Assembly: GCF_037975245.1 (NCBI RefSeq)
Contig: NC_092562.1
Location: 1,150,501-1,214,500, forward strand
Reading direction: 5' to 3'
DNA length: 64,000 bases
Source: Apostichopus japonicus
Taxonomy: Eukaryota > Echinodermata > Holothuroidea > Aspidochirotida > Stichopodidae
Of this stretch, positions 22,130-34,218 are shown piece by piece. Both the position numbers and the translations under genes were made by a program. The notes below the pieces were generated by a model. The model was given only the letters and a program-made list of their open reading frames with translations. It made no database searches and had not been told where the DNA came from. Each line of letters starts with the position of its first letter. The stretch's first letter is position 1.

Positions 22130-24320
22130 GGTCAACAGATATGATAATATTGGTGACCTCAGATCACATGACCGTTAACTTTGAAAATGTTCCACCACCC
22201 CATTCACAACTTGTCCCAAAATATCAATCGTGTCACACCTTGACACTGGGAGTTAATTGCATTAAATGTCTGAAAATTAACTTTGTCCACATATAACTTC
22301 ACACACAAAGGTCACCTGGGGTCAACCTATTGACATTTTCGATTGGTGAGACGTTAATATAGCATCAAAACTGTAAAAATTCAAACATTTTTTTCTTTGC
22401 CCATTTTTTCACCCAAAATACTAGTTTTTTAACATTAATTGACCTTTGGTGACCTAGGATCACATGACCATTAAGTTTGAAAATATTCCTCTATATCATT
22501 TGCAACTTGTCCCAAAATATCAACCGTGTCACACCTGGGCACTGGGAGTTATTGCATTAAATGTCTGAAAATTAACTTTGACCTCATATAACTTTACACA
22601 CAAAGGTCACCCGGGTGTCAACCCATTGACATTTTTGATTGGAAGGTACCTTTGATATCCAAATCTAGCATCAAAACCAAACATTTTCTTTTTTGCCCGT
22701 TTTCTCCCAAACTAAGCACATTTTTTCTAATATGACCTTTGACCTTTTGACCTTGGTTTCAGATGTAGTTTGATCTCTTGATTCCAAAAATAAACACAAC
22801 AAGTCTGTACAGCCATCCTAACTCCAACCCAAAACTTTGACCCCATATAAGTTCGCACACAAAGGTCACACAGGGGTCAACCTATCAATATTTATGATCG
22901 GAAGGTACCTTTGACATCTAAAAATAGCATCTAAACTGTAAAAATCCCCAAAACACTTAAAGGTCACCAGAGGTCAAATTGAGGTCAAGGGTCACCCAGA
23001 TGCGGGTCGACACTTAGATTACATTCAAGCAACTCCCAACCCCTAATGGACAAATCGTTCTCAAGTTATCGCAAAAATACTCGTTTTTCATCATTAATTG
23101 ACCTTTGGTGACCTTGGATCACATGACTGTTCAGTTTGAAAATATTCCCCTATACCATTTGCAACTTGTCCCAAAATATCAACCGTGTCACACCTTGGCA
23201 ATGGGAGTTATTGCATTAAATGTCTGAAAATTAACTTTGACCTCATGTACTTCACACACAAAGGTCACCTGGGGTCAACCTATTGACATTTTCGATTGGT
23301 GAGAGGTTAATATAGCATCAAAACTGTAAAAATTCAAACATTTTTTTCTTTGCCCATTTTCTCACCCAAAATACTAGTTTTTTAACATTAATTGACCTTT
23401 GGTGACCTAGGATCACATGACCATTAAGTTTGAAAATATTCCTCTATATCATTTGCAACTTGTCCCAAAATATCATCCGTGTCACACCTGGGCACTGGGA
23501 GTTATTGCATTAAATGTCTGAAAATTAACTTTGACCTCATATAACTTTACACACAAAGGTCACCCGGGTGTCAACCCATTGACATTTTTGATTGGAAGGT
23601 ACCTTTGATATCCAAATCTAGCATCAAAACCAAACATTTTCTTTTTCGCCCGTTTTCTCCCAAACTAAGCACATTTTTTCTAATATGACCTTTGACCTTT
23701 TGACCTTGGTTTCAGATGTAGTTTGATCTCTTGATTCCAAAAATAAACACGACAAGTCTGTACAGCCATCCTAACTCCAACCCAAAACTTTGACCCCATA
23801 TAAGTTCGCACACAAAGGTCACACAGGGGTCAACCTATCAATATTTATGATCGGAAGGTACCTTTGACATCTAAAAATAGCATCTAAACTGTAAAAATCC
23901 CCAAAACACTTAAAGGTCACCAGAGGTCAAATTGAGGTCAAGGGTCACCCAGATGCAGGTCAAGCAACTCCCAACCCTAATGGACAATTCGTTCTCAAGT
24001 TATCGCAAAAATACTCATTTTTTAACATTAATTGGCCTTTGGTGACCTCAGATCACATGACCGTTAAGTTTCAAAATGTTTCCCTAACCAGTTCCCAACG
24101 TGTCCCAAAATATCAACCTTGTCGCACATTGGCACTGGGAGTTATTGCAGTTTTAGTAATTTGGGTTTTTGGACCATAACTGACCTTTGGTGACCTTTGT
24201 GGGCACCAAAAACAATAGGAATCTTCCTCTTACTATGTGCTATCCACCCACCAAGTTTGATCATGATCAGTCATTCCCTTGTTGAGTTATCGTGCATACA
24301 AGCTAAAGCGTCACACACAC
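22130..24320. repeat. TGACCT-rich higher-order tandem repeat
   Basis: Two tandem copies of a unit of about 934-953 bp: the phrase GACCTTTGGTGACCT occurs at 22441 and 23394, and a related one at 23100 and 24034. Each unit is itself composite, with sub-repeats about 295 bp apart that start GGTGACCTNNGATCACATGA and pass through CTTGTCCCAAAATATCAA. AGGTCA/TGACCT half-sites recur at least ten times per unit. They include a cluster TGACCTTTGACCTTTTGACC (near 22733 and 23686) with 1-bp and 2-bp spacings, and a reverse-orientation cluster near 22962 and 23911. The array ends in a (CA)n run at 24311-24328. Confidence 0.85.
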
Positions 24321-25152
24321 ACACACAAGCAGTGTTCGATTTTTCCGGTATCGCATCGCAAAATGCGATCCAAAACGACAAACTTGCGAGACGTTTCCAA
24401 ATCAGCATCGCACTTTCTGCCGATTTGTGCGATACAAATTCCTAGTCAGATTTGGGAGCAAACACTCAAACCTTAACTTACGAACTGTCGATCACAATGT
24501 AGAAGTTATAATTTATTGAGTTTATACTCAATGTACAACTTATTGACTTGACCGTATAGCGAAAAAAACCCTGAAAAAATAATATCCTACCATAGTTAAG
24601 TGTAAAGCAAATAGCCTAACCACCTCGGCGGTTACGGATCTCACGTAACTAAAAGGTTCCCTGGCAACATGCTTAAAAAATGTTAACAAACAGGTGTTAT
24701 ACAGGGGATGAGCTCACAGTTTGTTGGGAAGGTACCTGGGCAAATTCGCAGCACATGTACCGTGGTACAGTAGTTGGGTATAGGGTTAAACACTGCAGTT
24801 GTAAAAATGTACGCATAGTGCACGCTATTCATTGTTAGGCAGTCTAGAAACGGGGCTTTGCTGAACGTTGTTTGTTTGATAATATCGGAAGTTTTGTAAG
24901 TTGCACTTTTTAAAGATTGAAAGACAGATTAAATCTCTTTTCATTTTATAACATAATACAGCTACTTTAACTTGTCATTTTAAAATTTTCATCAGTTTCG
25001 TGACAATTTAAATAAAAAAAGTTGTCAGTATTTTGCATCCTCAACTGCGAACTTTTTCATCGCCAGACATCGCAAAAAATGACAACAATTTTCGGGGGCT
25101 TTCGCCCCAAGGATCCCCACGAGGGGTTCTACCCCGTGACCCCACCATAGCC

Positions 25153-26489
25153 AGGGGTGTATCTAGGGGGCGCAACAGGCGCGCGCCCCCCCCCTATTGG
25201 CCGTCACCAAAAAAAAAGTTTAGCAAAAAAAAAAAAAAAAAATTGATGACGACCTTTATGTGAGATGTCGGTGATCGCTCAACCCCCCCCCCCCTCCCGT
25301 ATGCTTTATTTTTTGGTTGCCAAAAAAAGGTTCTGGCGAAGTTCGGCGGCATAATAGTTTTAGAAACATAGATGGTAATTGTGTTTGTATTATCACTATA
25401 AACACTAAGTGACATGCCAGCCATACTAAATTGTGCATTTTGTGTCCATATTTACTGGAAATGTTGCTTATTATTAAGGTCGAAAAATGGATCACATATG
25501 GCCATGGGCGGCGATCCTGGGTGGAGGGGGGATATATCCCCCCATGAAAATGGGTGAAGGGGATGTAATGCACCATATCCCCCACCCCCCCACCAAATGC
25601 CAGGGATAAGAATATTTTCATGCCTACATTTATGCATCTTCGTTAATGTACGGCTCTTTTTTAGCTTCATTTCTCGCCTACCATAAACGCAGTGCGATCT
25701 TTTCAAATAAAGCGTCTTTATAAAGCAAAAATAGTTGACTGTAGGCTTCATTGGCCCTATAACAACAAAATGTATTATTGCGCCCACGGTATTGATATAG
25801 TACTTATATGCACCCTCATAGTATTCATATAGGCCATATAGTAGGCCTACACACGTACATGTTCCCTCGAACAGCTGAGAATCTCATGTAACCAGGGTAA
25901 TGCTTAATACACGTTTCACCTGGATGCCCTAGCAATCGGTACCTAGGAATGTAACTATGTGTAATTGTGTATTGCATGTGTATAGGCCTATAATAGCCTG
26001 CATGAGGCCATTTTCTTCATCGAATAATATAAAAGAGCTCTCGAACATTCTAACGTTGCGCCTGAAACAAGATTGACAGGGGCAATTTTCCCAAAATAAC
26101 ACCCGAAATTAAAAAAAAAAAAAATTTTGGATCCTGATTATGAGATATTTCGGACATGACATCCCTATTTTAAAGTTGGGTATATGCCGCTTGGAAACCT
26201 CGGGAAGTGCCGTTTCCGGCCATCTAGAGGGTTTGTTAATCCCAAAATTTTCTTGTACGCTTCGCGCCAACTCATGGTGGCGCTACGCTTAGATAGTCAA
26301 CAAGGTCATATCCCCCCCCCCCACTCAAAGTACGGATCGCCGCGCATGCATACGACACCATTTTGCATTTCGCCCCTTCTTCGAAAGCAAAAATTGTACA
26401 CCCCTCCCCTTAGACCCATCCCCCAGGACGGCGATCATTCATGCCTGGCGCTCCCCCCCCCCTATTGGAAAATCCTGGATACGCCCCCG
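25153..26489. mobile_element. Nested MITE-like element with AGGGG(T/C)GTATC(T/C)AGG ends
   Basis: The left end is AGGGGTGTATCTAGGGGG and the right end, reversed, is CGGGGGCGTATCCAGGAT. ATAGCC flanks both sides (25147-25152, 26490-26495). The interior is rich in C and G runs with no gene; the overlapping open frames near 25250-25790 lack any domain. It sits inside the hAT element and is therefore younger. Confidence 0.6.
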
Positions 26490-26925
26490 ATAGCCCTAAG
26501 ACGGGCCCCTGGACACCACGCCTTTATGCTCGCACGTTACGCATGCTAGGCAGGCGAACACCGGAGGGAAATCTGCAGTGTGTTCGCGGGAAATTGAACA
26601 AGGTTTTCCAACACTGCTGAACTGTGCAGTTACTGTATGCATCATGTTCAAGGTTTTCACGGAGGCCTTTGAGGAAATGAATGGTTAGTACAGTGTATAT
26701 ATGCTGCACTAATGCTGTGTGTAGGCCAAGGTTCACGAAGGTCAATGGTTATATTCGCGCGCCGTAGACGTGTTTTTAGATGTTACGGAGAGTCAGGTTT
26801 CCATGGATATTAATCGAAAATGAATCTGAGTTTAACTGACGCTAAAGAAATGGATCGTCTTGGGCAGATTAACAAATCATTGCAAGTATAAATAAGTACA
26901 GGTAGCTCTGCTGTTAAAAAGAAAA

Positions 26926-27046
26926 GTTCAATATCGGTTTGCTGTTATCGGCAATTAGGCAAAATTTTACCGATACCGATATGCTGCCGATATTGCAAAT
27001 ATCGGCCGATACCGATATTGAAAACGATTATCGTAGCAACACTAGT
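26926..27046 (-). repeat. CCGATAT palindromic repeat, inverse copy
   Basis: The reverse complement of this block matches 18609-18725 and 28629-28742. It contains GCCGATATTGCAAATATCGG and several CCGATA words that can pair with one another. Confidence 0.6.
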
Positions 27047-27232
27047 ATAAATAATAATAAACAAACATTTTCTAGTTAATACATTGATCGCCAACATTTG
27101 GTCCGTTTTGTGGTAATTTCAAAACTGCTATTCAATATTGGGGAACTGCTATGCAACAAAAATATTGTATAGCAATTGTCAAAATTTGTTGCTATGCAAT
27201 TTTTTGGCCATAAGTCGAACACTGCACACAAG

Positions 27233-27659
27233 CACACGCAAACATGAATACATAGGTTCCTTTGCTTTTAGCAAGGAACCAAAAATGGGAACAGTAAAAC
27301 CACAATATTTGTTTTTGTTGTAAGAGTGTGCATTTTTCAAGCAGGGTTGTAATTGAGTGATCGTGCAGCACATGATATTGGGCACCCATGTTAAGTGGTG
27401 TCATTTGTGTATTAGTTATTGTGTAGTTTATGAATGAAGAATGTGCTGATTGCAATCCTTTAGAATTCCTCGCAGTTTAGTAACTAGGTTAAGTGTGTTG
27501 ATCATGTTCATGTGCTAAGGTTGCTTCGGGATGGTACTGTAGCCATACAAATTGGTGAGGGGGAGGGGGGTGCATATGTCCCCATAAGCACATATCTGCA
27601 GCAACCATGCTGAGTATATAGATTAAGATCTTTATATAGATATTTACATTGCATATAAT
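27233..27659. other. No gene recognised
   Basis: Spacer between the hAT element and copy 2 of the 3.7-kb repeat. Its last 120 bp (27540-27660) match 14505-14640. Confidence 0.45.
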
Positions 27660-30600
27660 GTATCATGTTCACACTTACTACAGATTACAGTATGTGTACA
27701 TTCCTTATAAGCAAACTTATTACAAAATTTGCTTCAAGAATGATATCCATATAAGAGAGCACAGCCTAGTGTGCTTTTCTGAGCACTTATCAAAATCAAC
27801 TTATTGGCTGCACAATGTACTAACTTAACACCAAATTTGTGACTCAACACAGCTTGTTGGAATTGAGTGGAATGTATCTCCAACAGCTTCCTAACAGCTA
27901 GAGATGATTTAAGTGATTTACTTAAAACAATTCTTGAAAAATCTTTAATCTTCCTAGGATCATTGATTCAGGTTGGCAGAAATTAACAGAGAAGGGGCTA
28001 TGTGTGGGCAACTGGACAGTTTTACACAGCGTTATGTATGTACATACACTAAGCCTACATGTGCGTGGGCCTACATCCATATCAAAGACCAGTAGGCCTA
28101 CAGTACAAATAGAAGTAGAGTTCTAAATTGTCCGCAGAATATTCCGCAAATATCGAACTGAGATTACTCTCAATCTTTATATGAGAAATGCAGGACATTC
28201 ATGCATCTGTAGAGAGGTAACTTCAGCTGGTAGACATTAGTTTAGTTTAGTTTAGTTTAGTTTAGTTTAGTAGAAAAAAGGATCAGGAGGGACACTTAAG
28301 TCCCCATCAAGGACCCTATAGAGAGAGAAAAAAAACTGAAGACACAAACACTCAGACCCAATAACAATGCTTAAAGTGCTTGTCCAAAGCATTCTTAAAC
28401 CCATTGACACTACTTGCAAGTACAACTTTCTCAGGCAAAACGTTCCACTCATTCACAACCCTATTAGAAAAAAAAGTTATGTCGAATATTAATCCTACAT
28501 GTCTCTGAATAGCCAGATATACTTTCTGGTCTAATGCCCACATCTGGTCACCCTTGGCCAACACAGTACCGTGTGTGGCCAGGCTTCATGGACAAACAAG
28601 TTAATGCGCTACAGTTGTGTGGTAGACTCTAGTGTTGCACTGATAATCGTAAGCTATATTGGTATCAGCCGATATTTGCAATATCAGCGGCATATCGGTA
28701 AAATTTACCCTGCACTGCTGATAAGGGCAAACCAATATTGAACTTTTTTTTCACATGCAACAAAGTCACTCTTGTTACTTGCAGTGATTATTACTCTGTT
28801 CAAAAATTTTGTTTATTTAGCCGCACTTTCAATTTGGATTAATAGAAAGTGTTCAATATGCCCTTCAGCTGGCCAAGACACAAGACGCAAGTTCTGAAAA
28901 ATATTTACCAACAACAATCTGACCTTGCAGGCCACTGAATGTTATATACATGGCAGCCTTTGTTGCACGTTAAAGAAAATTTCACCACTCTGGCCGCTGT
29001 TTTATACGAGTGAACAAGTTGTCCTAGCAAATATTGGCAAGAATCCAAGAAACTTTTTGTGCAATCAAAATTTGTAAATATGGCATATTCAGACCTATGA
29101 TCAATGCACCGCGGTCAATTACAATGGAAGAAGTAACAAATGTGACGTTAAAACATATCTGATAATGAAATATATATACTATAGCAGCCTATCACACTAA
29201 CTTGCACCTGTAGGGCTTCTGAGGATTCGCTGAGAATGAAAGCCATATAAGCGTGGAAATCCCTTACTAAATCATTTACAAAAATTGCATATTGTTTTAA
29301 AAGCTGCAAGAGTATCATGGATGCAGTTTGTTAAAACATTAATACATAAAAAAATTGTATATTGAGAATGCTTTTGCTAATGGTAGGATATCATTTTTTA
29401 TGGAAACTTGAAGAAAATATGTTCGTTTTGGTTCTGGTAAACTCAAGGGGTAGATCAAATTCTTAGCCAGGATACGCTAATGTGTTTTCTACATGAAATC
29501 AGCTTTATTAATTACAATGTCATCTTTTAACATTTTTGCTAAGAAATGTGTGATTCCATTTGATGACACTTTGTATAACACTTGCAGACTTAGTGTTGAA
29601 CATGTAGTTGGTCATACAACAGAAGTAACAGGAAGGGTATAACACAATTGTGTTTCTCAAAAAAGAAAAATGCTAGCACAGTTTCATGCCATATCAGCTT
29701 GGTGTGAAATATGAATAATATTTTAATTTAAAGAGAGTTTAGGACTATAACATCATTGTTAAAGAATACGCATGTATATTTTTTTTACTAATTTACTAAT
29801 GGGATTCAAAAACTGGTAATCATACAAGTGGTTACTGCTTGTGAGTTTTGCAAACGATAATAACTATTAACTATTACTACAGCCGATTATTATTTTGATA
29901 CTTTACGTATTAATGCATGATTTGGCGATATCTGCACAAGTACTACACTAGTAGACCTCAACTAGTCGAGACCTTTAGAGCTAGTCCTACTCATAGCCTA
30001 TGCTATGAACATATGATTACATGTGCCTTGCATTGGATGAAGTACTGTAACGTTATTGAATATGCATAATATACACTTGTGCAAACCTTGCCCTACGTTG
30101 AATAATCTGCACCTGTTTGTTATTGAGCTGTGCATTTGCATATTGATATAAGTTAGTGCATGCCGTCTGCTCGTCCTTGTTCACTATGTCTCTCCACCTG
30201 TCATCACTTAATCTTGGACATGTCGTCCTATATCTGTCCTGTAGCATGGACACTGCAAAGTTTGGACACCTAAGCCTTAAAAAAAAACTTCCTTTTATGT
30301 TAAGTACTTGCTTGCACACACGTCATTTTGGAGAGAAAATAACTGTAGCTTTGTAGTTTTTCGTGAAATTGGCTCTTACTGTAGGTGTCATTGTGAAATC
30401 GTGTATTTCTTAGGGGTTTCCGAACTTCGTAGTGTTCCGAACTTCGCAATACTGACTATACAGTATGACTATGTGACGCAATAAAAACTCAACGTCGACT
30501 GTGTTCTACTTGATTACTCAAAGAACTCATTATTTAAACAAAGAAACATGACAAGTACTGAACAAGCCTTTCAACACATGTTACTTGTACAACAATGTCT

Positions 30601-31393
30601 TATCGAAGGCCTATAGAGGCCTAAGCTTTGCCATATGTTAAGGTTAGGCTACAAAAGGTAATGTACCACACAACCGACCTACTGTAGCCATATGAGCAGA
30701 ATGTAAGACTTATATTCTGCTCCATGACTGTAGCCTACATAGCCTAACCAGTAACCTAGCGATAGGACTATGCCTAGGTATGTTCTTTATACCCGTACGT
30801 GTCTTGTGACAGGCTCACATCAACAAACTTTGCACTCTTTCTCCTGTGTTAATCACGAATAACGTACCTTGGGTTTTGCTTGGTTGCTGCTTATTGCAAG
30901 CCAACAGTACCACTGTACCATGAAAAGGAAACTTGGCGTAACATCGAAGTTAGCTAACATAGTGTCACTGTACAACTCAACCTTCAAGCATCGATAATGT
31001 TGTAGTTGAATATTCTTGTGAAGTTTTGCACTGGCCAGCCATCATACGTCGCGTATGCAACGATAAGATTTGTGATTCAACAGAAAATGTCTGACAAAAT
31101 AGTTAAAAAGGGGGAGAATGACGTCATTGGACGATCAGTTCTATGTTGTACTGTCGTATAGTGTGGTGTCAAAGTTGTGTCACGTGACTCTAGTCACAAA
31201 CTGCAAACAGCACGGCTGGATGCTCCCAAATGTGAGAGTGTGAAATGCCTAACTTACTATGCCCGCTTACTGCCTAATTACTTAATCAACTTCTTTTGAA
31301 TCAATTTATCACAATCTAAGCTTCTTTTTTATTCTTTCGCACGAACGATTTTTTTTTTATATTCTAAAAAAAAAACGGCCGAGTAATGAGTTT
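27660..31393. repeat. 3.7-kb repeat, copy 2 (left part; continues at 41624-41656)
   Basis: Starts GTATCATGTTCACA as in copy 1 and runs in parallel to 31393, where the CCCAG terminus of the 10.2-kb transposon interrupts it. The last stretch (TTACTTTTCATTTTCAACC through AATATAGTGTGAT) is found at 41624-41656. It also carries a 259-bp LINE insertion (28238-28496) absent from copy 1. Confidence 0.85.
28238..28496 (-). mobile_element. 5'-truncated non-LTR retrotransposon with (TAAAC)n tail
   Basis: On the minus strand the insert opens with GLIFDITFFSNRVVNEWN, then LPEKVVLASSVNGFKNALDK, and stops near 28352-28354. That is the C-terminal signature of CR1/Jockey-group LINE reverse transcriptases. 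A short 3' untranslated region and about six TAAAC units follow. ACAT flanks both ends (28234-28237, 28497-28500). Copy 1 of the host repeat has the empty site (GGTAGACATGTCTCTG). It is a dead, recently inserted fragment. Confidence 0.85.
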
Positions 31394-32110
31394 CCCAGTA
31401 CGCATCACACTGGCGGTCCGCTGGCGTAAAAACGCTGGCGGTAAAACGCTGGAGGTCCGCCATCGGACCGATAGACATTACTGCTTGGAAAAACCCAGCG
31501 TAATGCCGACAGCGGACCAACAGCGTACCGACGTCGTAAAAAAGCCGGCGGTTACGCGCTTGAGGTCCGCCATCGGACCGATAGACATTACTGCTTGTAA
31601 AAACCCAGCGTATTGCCGACAGCGGACCAACAGCGTATCGACGTCGTAAAAAAGCCGGCGGTTACGCGCTGGAGGTCCGCCATCGGACCGATAGACATTG
31701 TTGCTTGGATAAACCTAGCAGAATTCCGACAGCAGACCGACAGCGTAACGACGTAGAAAATTTCCCAAAAATTGTATGTTATGAAAGTCATTAAGCAATT
31801 TACACAAGCACACATACACATTGACCGTCGGGTCAGGCTGTCCAAATCTTACGTTTCTATATGAAAGTTTAGTTAAAGATGAGTTTCTATTAAACTATTT
31901 TACCTGTTCTTTTTGTATATATTTGTTCCTGTGGAGAGAAAATTAAGAATACTTGGATTTTGTGTACTATATAGGACAGGTTCAGGTGCGGCTGGGCTAA
32001 TACGTAATTAGGCAACCGCTGGTGGTTCGCTAACGGACCGATAGATATTACAGCTGGCTTGTAAGTCCAGCGGAATGCCGACAGCAGTACCGCCGGAAGG
32101 AAATATTGGA
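31394..32110. repeat. Left subterminal array of the 10.2-kb transposon
   Basis: Units of about 110 bp carry GGTCCGCCATCGGACCGATA and GACATTACTGCTTG, then CCGACAGCGGACCAACAGCG. CGGACCGATAGACATT starts at 31464, 31574 and 31684, with a diverged unit at 32034 after an AT-rich gap. GGTCCGCCATCGGACC is itself an inverted repeat. Confidence 0.9.
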
Positions 32111-34218
32111 TAGCTTTTGTGCAGAATTGGCGGGAAATTACCTTACCACACTAGCCCAAACAAAATAATAGTTTTGCTATAAAACCTATATTCTCCAATA
32201 ACTTTAAGGTAATTAAAAATTGAGCTAACAAAAGTAGTTAAATTTTTTTGCTTACCATCCAATGTAATATATATTATCATACACTACATATATTTGAAGG
32301 GGAAAAAGTAAAATAAAATACTGATCGAACGAGTCTGACGGGTACCGCATGAAGAAATGTTGGCAAGCATTTGGAAAAATGGGCGGGTAATACACTAACC
32401 ACAGGAACACTTACAGAATAATCTTTTCAACAAATTCAAATTCTGAAATAAATATTTAGCAATATTAAACGTAACAAGCGATTTCCAAATACTTTAATAA
32501 ATTTCAACTATCCAAAGAAGTATTTATTATTCAACAATTTAGCGTAGTTGAGAGAAAACAGTTCAGAAAACATTTTTCACTGATCGAACGAGTCTAGTAT
32601 AACTGGCATCCAATCGCTAAACCGCAATGCTCAGTGTCTTCAGATATAGCAGCTAGTTTGAAAAGTGGTCGCTTTCGTAGTGCGTTACAATTCTTTCGAC
32701 GTCGGATATCCTGATCTATTCTTTTGAAAATCCTAGCTGATACAAATTTGCTTAAGAGGTATGTACCTTTTTTTCTTATTAAGGGTTGACAGTTGTACAT
32801 AATTGATTTCGCAAGTATTTGAAGTGACTATTTTTTTAAATAAACTTAGACGTAATCTAGCGTTAGGCTAGAATGTATCGCTAAGTTAATGAGAAGCCTT
32901 TCGCGGTGTATAAATTACACCTAGCCTACATTTGTAGGTTTTCATTATGTTAGGCTAAGCCTAAGTTTTACGCAATAACGATCACACATAAAGGTAAACT
33001 AATGATCTTGCTTGTATAATATAATAGCTAGGTTACACAATGTTATGCCGAAAAATCTGTTTGCCGACTGTATCAGAAGAAAACTGCTATCTAGGTTAAT
33101 ACTGTAAATAATAGTAGCCTAGATGACTATGGAAGGAATCCTCCTATTTTTAAATATCATATTCCTAAATACTACTACTAGGCTAGGCCTAATTTTAAAT
33201 CATTTGGTATGTTACAACTTACAGTATTGAAAAATCATGGTAATCCATAACTTTTGAGAAATAATGTACTGTTTAATTTGTATATAGGCCCCTAGCTAGG
33301 CCTAGTTAAAAAGGGTAAAGACTCAAATGATAAAACTTTATTAGGGAATATGTATGGTTGTTTTTATCAGGAATGGGTTGGTGGATAATTTTTTTGGGAT
33401 TTAATGTTTAGTGCTTAGGCTTCAAATGTTATGTGAAAAATTAAGCTTTTTGGAGAACAATAGATCATCGGCATTAAAGTTCAATGTTAACTTCCTGTGG
33501 AGTATAGTGATACCAACCATGCAACATGATGATGAAAAATATTTCATATCTAGCCTCTACTCTCTAGTCTACTAAAAAATGGTGGCTGCCTTATCCCCAC
33601 TTGTTGCTTTTTTCTTGGTTACTGTCAATTTGCAATCATTGCATTGGGTCTATTCCATGTGCTCAGTTTCTGGTGAATCATTCTGTGCATGAATTCCAAG
33701 AAAATAACCTCCTCGGTTAAAGTGAAGTTCATTTGCCCAAAAGCTGAACTGCCCCTATTCTGTGTCTATACTGCATGCCACTATTTAACTCTATGGAAAG
33801 TTACTTTAAAGGGTTAAAAGTTTACAGTGTTGTGGGGAACTGTTTAAAATTCCTTGGCAATAAATCATTGAAAGCATAGTTAGTGGAGGTAGTTTAGGTT
33901 CGATTTGCCCCTCTTGTATTCCCAGGTGAATTAAATGGCAATGAAAGTAGATACAAGTTTGAGAAAGCAGGAGGGTAATTACCAGTTATTATTCTCTTTA
34001 AAAAGCTCTGCAGACAAAGTAACTTTACAAATTACATGATTTGTCTGCATTTGATGATGTAGATTTGACCTTATAGGGGCACTGTAGGAATTGGAAATGA
34101 AATGGAATTGACATTAAATTCAATTGAAGTGGCGATTGTCATTGTAAGTAATGAATACAGAATAAAGGTAGGTTGTTGTTTTTGGGTGTTTTTTTTTTGC
34201 AGTATATTAACAGAAAAA
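32111..34218. other. Transposon 5' region without recognised coding
   Basis: AT-rich leader between the left array and the transposase. CTGATCGAACGAGTCT occurs twice in direct orientation (about 32321 and 32581). A strong 3' splice site (T-run then GCAG at 34198-34201) precedes the transposase start by 17 nt, so at least one upstream non-coding exon is likely here. Its position is not determined. Confidence 0.45.

Larger units (their letters stand above)
24330..27224. mobile_element. hAT-superfamily transposon, 2,895 bp, no transposase
   Basis: The ends read CAGTGTTCGATTT and, reversed, CAGTGTTCGACTT. A perfect 8-bp target duplication CACACAAG lies at 24322-24329 and 27225-27232 within a CA-rich target. 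An 8-bp duplication with CAGTG-type ends is diagnostic of hAT. No open frame resembling a hAT transposase or BED finger was found. The interior holds a nested element (25153-26489) and an inverse copy of the CCGATAT repeat (26926-27046). It is non-autonomous. Confidence 0.85.

Noticed and set aside
21982-22296. 104-codon open frame
   Set aside because: It overlaps the non-coding TGACCT array; the peptide has no domain likeness and the frame is not kept in the second array unit.
25256-25787. Overlapping 111- and 121-codon open frames
   Set aside because: They run through C- and G-run repeat DNA of a nested MITE and show no domain or splice support.
34102-34218. Upstream 39 codons as the N-terminus of the transposase
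   Set aside because: They cross a T-run and AG splice acceptor ending at 34201. The basic start at 34219 matches the family better.
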